A stretch of 61,121 nt of DNA from Syntrophaceae bacterium UBA1411 (GTDB lineage: Bacteria > Desulfobacterota > Syntrophia > Syntrophales > Smithellaceae), in contig DBPV01000097.1 of the NCBI GenBank assembly GCA_002304995.1, forward strand, positions 7,434 to 68,554. Reading direction: 5' to 3'. Position numbers and translations under genes: made by a program. Below, one piece after another: positions 59,693 to 61,121 of this stretch (position 1 is the stretch's first letter; every line of letters starts with the position of its first letter). Below the pieces are notes generated by a model. That model had not been told where the DNA came from and made no database searches. It was given only the letters and a program-made list of their open reading frames with translations.

Positions 59693-60037
59693 ATGAATAA
59701 TTGGGGTATTCCAGATTGGCTTGAGAAGCACATCATTGAAAGAGATAAATGCTGTGTATATTGCGGCGTTAAGTTTGGCTCATCAACACAATCAAGAAAA
59801 ACTCAAGCCTCGTGGGAGCACATAATCAATGATGCACGAATTATAAATAAAGAAAACATTGCGCGTTGCTGTGTGGCTTGCAATTCGAGTAAGGGCACAA
59901 AGAAACTTTCTGAATGGATCAACTCAAAATATTGTAAAAATAAAGGCATAAATAAGAATACTGTAGCTCAGGTTGTTAGAAAAGCATTGAATAAAAACTT
60001 AGAGAAAAGAGGGACACGGGTAGAGAAAAGAGGGTGA
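59693..60037 (+). CDS. HNH endonuclease
   Basis: 114 residues. Two Cys pairs that hold structural zinc are C21-x2-C24 and C60-x2-C63. The HNH core is WEHIINDARI (H43) and CVACNSSKGTK (N64, K67). The low GC and Lys/Asn-rich code contrast with the window. The last residues (RGTRVEKRG) are encoded by a G/A-rich repeated stretch that continues after the stop. It resembles small stand-alone HNH proteins, which can be part of mobile elements or restriction; no methylase or phage genes are near. Confidence 0.8.
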   Translation: MNNWGIPDWLEKHIIERDKCCVYCGVKFGSSTQSRKTQASWEHIINDARIINKENIARCCVACNSSKGTKKLSEWINSKYCKNKGINKNTVAQVVRKALNKNLEKRGTRVEKRG

Positions 60038-60346
60038 ATGGAGAGTGAAGGGATGAAGAGAGGGACGACTGCAGAGCGGGGCACGGGTAAGAAAGTAAGT
60101 TTCTAAAGGTGACGTTCCGCAAAATATCAATTTACACTTAGCCTTTTGGGTTTTGCTCCATCATGGCCACTATTTTCAAACGAAGTTGTAAGGAGTGCAA
60201 AGAGGTACACGGGTAAAATAAAAAGTTACCCTGTCGGTATTTCTCAGTCCAATACCCGGCAACCATTTTTCGTGCAGTCAGTTTCCCTCTTTTAGGGAAA
60301 TGCTTATCGATCGCGGCGCATCTTCATTGCGTCCGGACATTTATTC
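60038..60346. other. Intergenic region with short CACGGGTA repeats
   Basis: 309 bases without a supported gene. The octamer CACGGGTA occurs at 60015-60022 (just inside the HNH gene), 60082-60089 and 60208-60215, each in a G/A-rich setting preceded by purines. It may be debris of the mobile element that also left the transposase fragment. Otherwise I see nothing. Confidence 0.45.
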
Positions 60347-60802
60347 TCATTTTTCTTGCTCCGCGACCTTGTCTTTCTCATGGTCGTCTGATGAACAGAT
60401 CATCATGCCGGATTTCTTTATAAAGTAATATGCTGCCGCCAGAGCCAAAACAATGCAGGCTAAACCGATAACTTTCACACCGTCAATATCTTCAATCTTG
60501 ATCACGACAATCTTCCGCGCAACAGCGATAATGGCGACCAGGACAACCACTTCGACGTGCATGACATTTTCCTTCAGGTAAACCTTGATGGTGTCCAGCA
60601 GCTCGATACCGATAAGCACCAGCATGAAGACGCCGAAGAGTTCCATGAGCTGATTGAGGTCTATAACGGCATAATTGGATTCGAGCACAAACTTAAAAAT
60701 ATAGTATCCCAGTTCGATGGTGGCCAGTATCAGCACAATCGTCATCAGTGCGATAAGAGAATAAATGATGACTTTTTGAATGATCCTTCCTGCCTTTTTC
60801 AT
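60347..60802 (-). CDS. PsiE-like membrane protein (phosphate-starvation-inducible family)
   Basis: 151 residues from the ATG at 60802 (GGGGG 4 bases upstream); the frame extends upstream but without membrane or family character. Four hydrophobic helices (about 8-33, 48-66, 80-100, 108-128) with the family pattern LIALMTIVLILATIELGYYIF, LLDTIKVYLKENVMHVEVV and AIIAVARKIVVI. The C-terminal tail is charged. It is an inner-membrane protein of unknown biochemical role. Confidence 0.82.
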   Translation of the reverse strand: MKKAGRIIQKVIIYSLIALMTIVLILATIELGYYIFKFVLESNYAVIDLNQLMELFGVFMLVLIGIELLDTIKVYLKENVMHVEVVVLVAIIAVARKIVVIKIEDIDGVKVIGLACIVLALAAAYYFIKKSGMMICSSDDHEKDKVAEQEK

Positions 60803-60860
60803 AAATCCCCCGATGATGATAAGATTGGCCAACGATTTACTCTTTGCTGTTTTCAGCCGG

Positions 60861-61121
60861 CTACACGACCCATTGACCGCTGCGGCGCTTGCGGGCATTG
60901 TCGAGCAGGTACTCATCGGCGGATGGGGCGGTGTCGGGATTGAAGCAGCTCCTGGCGCCGGAGGCGTCTCCCTCGTCTCCCAGGACCAGACGCTCGTTTT
61001 TCGCCACGCCCGCCAGGATCGTTTGCGCGGAGTGTGCGGGCGTTTGCGCGGTCGGCGGAGCTTCCACGCCGCCTGTCGACCAGATCGCGGTGGCCGTCGT
61101 TCCCGGCGTGGCGGAGGTAAA
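60861..61121 (-). CDS. C-terminal end of an oxidoreductase-like protein (partial, runs off right edge)
   Basis: The minus-strand frame is open to the edge, giving 86 residues ending QWVV before TAG (60861-60863). The segment SAQTILAGVAKNERLVLGDEGDASGA resembles the substrate-binding C-terminal end of short-chain dehydrogenases, where an A..IL.GV..N...I pattern precedes the last strand. The Rossmann part lies outside the window, so the assignment is tentative. It is followed by psiE 58 bases downstream. Confidence 0.5.
   Translation of the reverse strand, partial: FTSATPGTTATAIWSTGGVEAPPTAQTPAHSAQTILAGVAKNERLVLGDEGDASGARSCFNPDTAPSADEYLLDNARKRRSGQWVV

Overview
The window is about 61 kb of GC-rich (roughly 60%) bacterial chromosome, densely coded in both orientations. 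I found no rRNA, tRNA or CRISPR array. Gene content points to an anaerobic deltaproteobacterium (Desulfobacterota; Syntrophales-like is my best guess). The evidence is a beta-oxidation operon, acyl-CoA carboxylase, FdhD, a eukaryotic-type NADP isocitrate dehydrogenase, enhancer-dependent sigma-54 regulation, many signalling proteins, and decoding of UGA as selenocysteine. The taxon is inferred from gene content only.

Layout: 0-1.2 kb holds the end of an F1 ATPase gamma subunit, a cytidylate-kinase-like protein and a small ORF. 1.4-8.2 kb holds a histidine-kinase-like protein lacking its phospho-accepting His, mnmA, a sulfur-assimilation pair (metY, cysK), fdhD and a GT2 glycosyltransferase. 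8.2-16.3 kb is a TetR-controlled RND efflux operon (TetR, two TolC proteins, adaptor, RND pump, PG0541-like protein), with two tandem operator-like dyads in front of the repressor gene. 16.3-25 kb (minus strand) holds a hybrid kinase/response regulator pair, rlmN, icd, acn and an OmpA lipoprotein. 25-36 kb is mixed cell-wall and signalling genes: LysM-NlpC/P60, mtgA, GGDEF, Usp, FemAB-like, LuxR-type, DUF4157 metalloprotease-like, an O-methyltransferase and an acyl-CoA carboxylase subunit.

36.4-41 kb is a likely polyester-degradation locus. A secreted cutinase/PETase-like hydrolase is followed by a lipase-foldase (Lif)-like membrane chaperone, with a sigma-54 promoter match in front of the hydrolase and a divergent sigma-54 activator gene. 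42-47.5 kb is a fadA-fadB-acyl-CoA dehydrogenase operon, also with an excellent -24/-12 promoter and a candidate enhancer region. 48-53 kb is a second RND efflux operon plus a DUF47 protein.

The most striking gene lies at 53173-53913 (minus). It is a MerB-family organomercurial-lyase-like reading frame interrupted by two in-frame UGA codons. They fall exactly where MerB has its two catalytic cysteines (Cys96 and Cys159). Each UGA is followed at the right distance by a hairpin, and the second hairpin has a perfect 7-bp stem with the GGUC apical loop of the E. coli fdhF SECIS. I read it as a 246-residue double-selenocysteine lyase, not as two hypothetical ORFs or a pseudogene.

54-58.4 kb encodes malic enzyme, a carboxyltransferase (pycB-like) and a double-hotdog thioesterase-like protein. 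58.4-60.3 kb is a lower-GC stretch with signs of transfer: an isochorismatase fused to the first residues of a REP-type transposase, an HNH nuclease and short repeats. The window ends with psiE and the C-terminal end of a protein running off the right edge.
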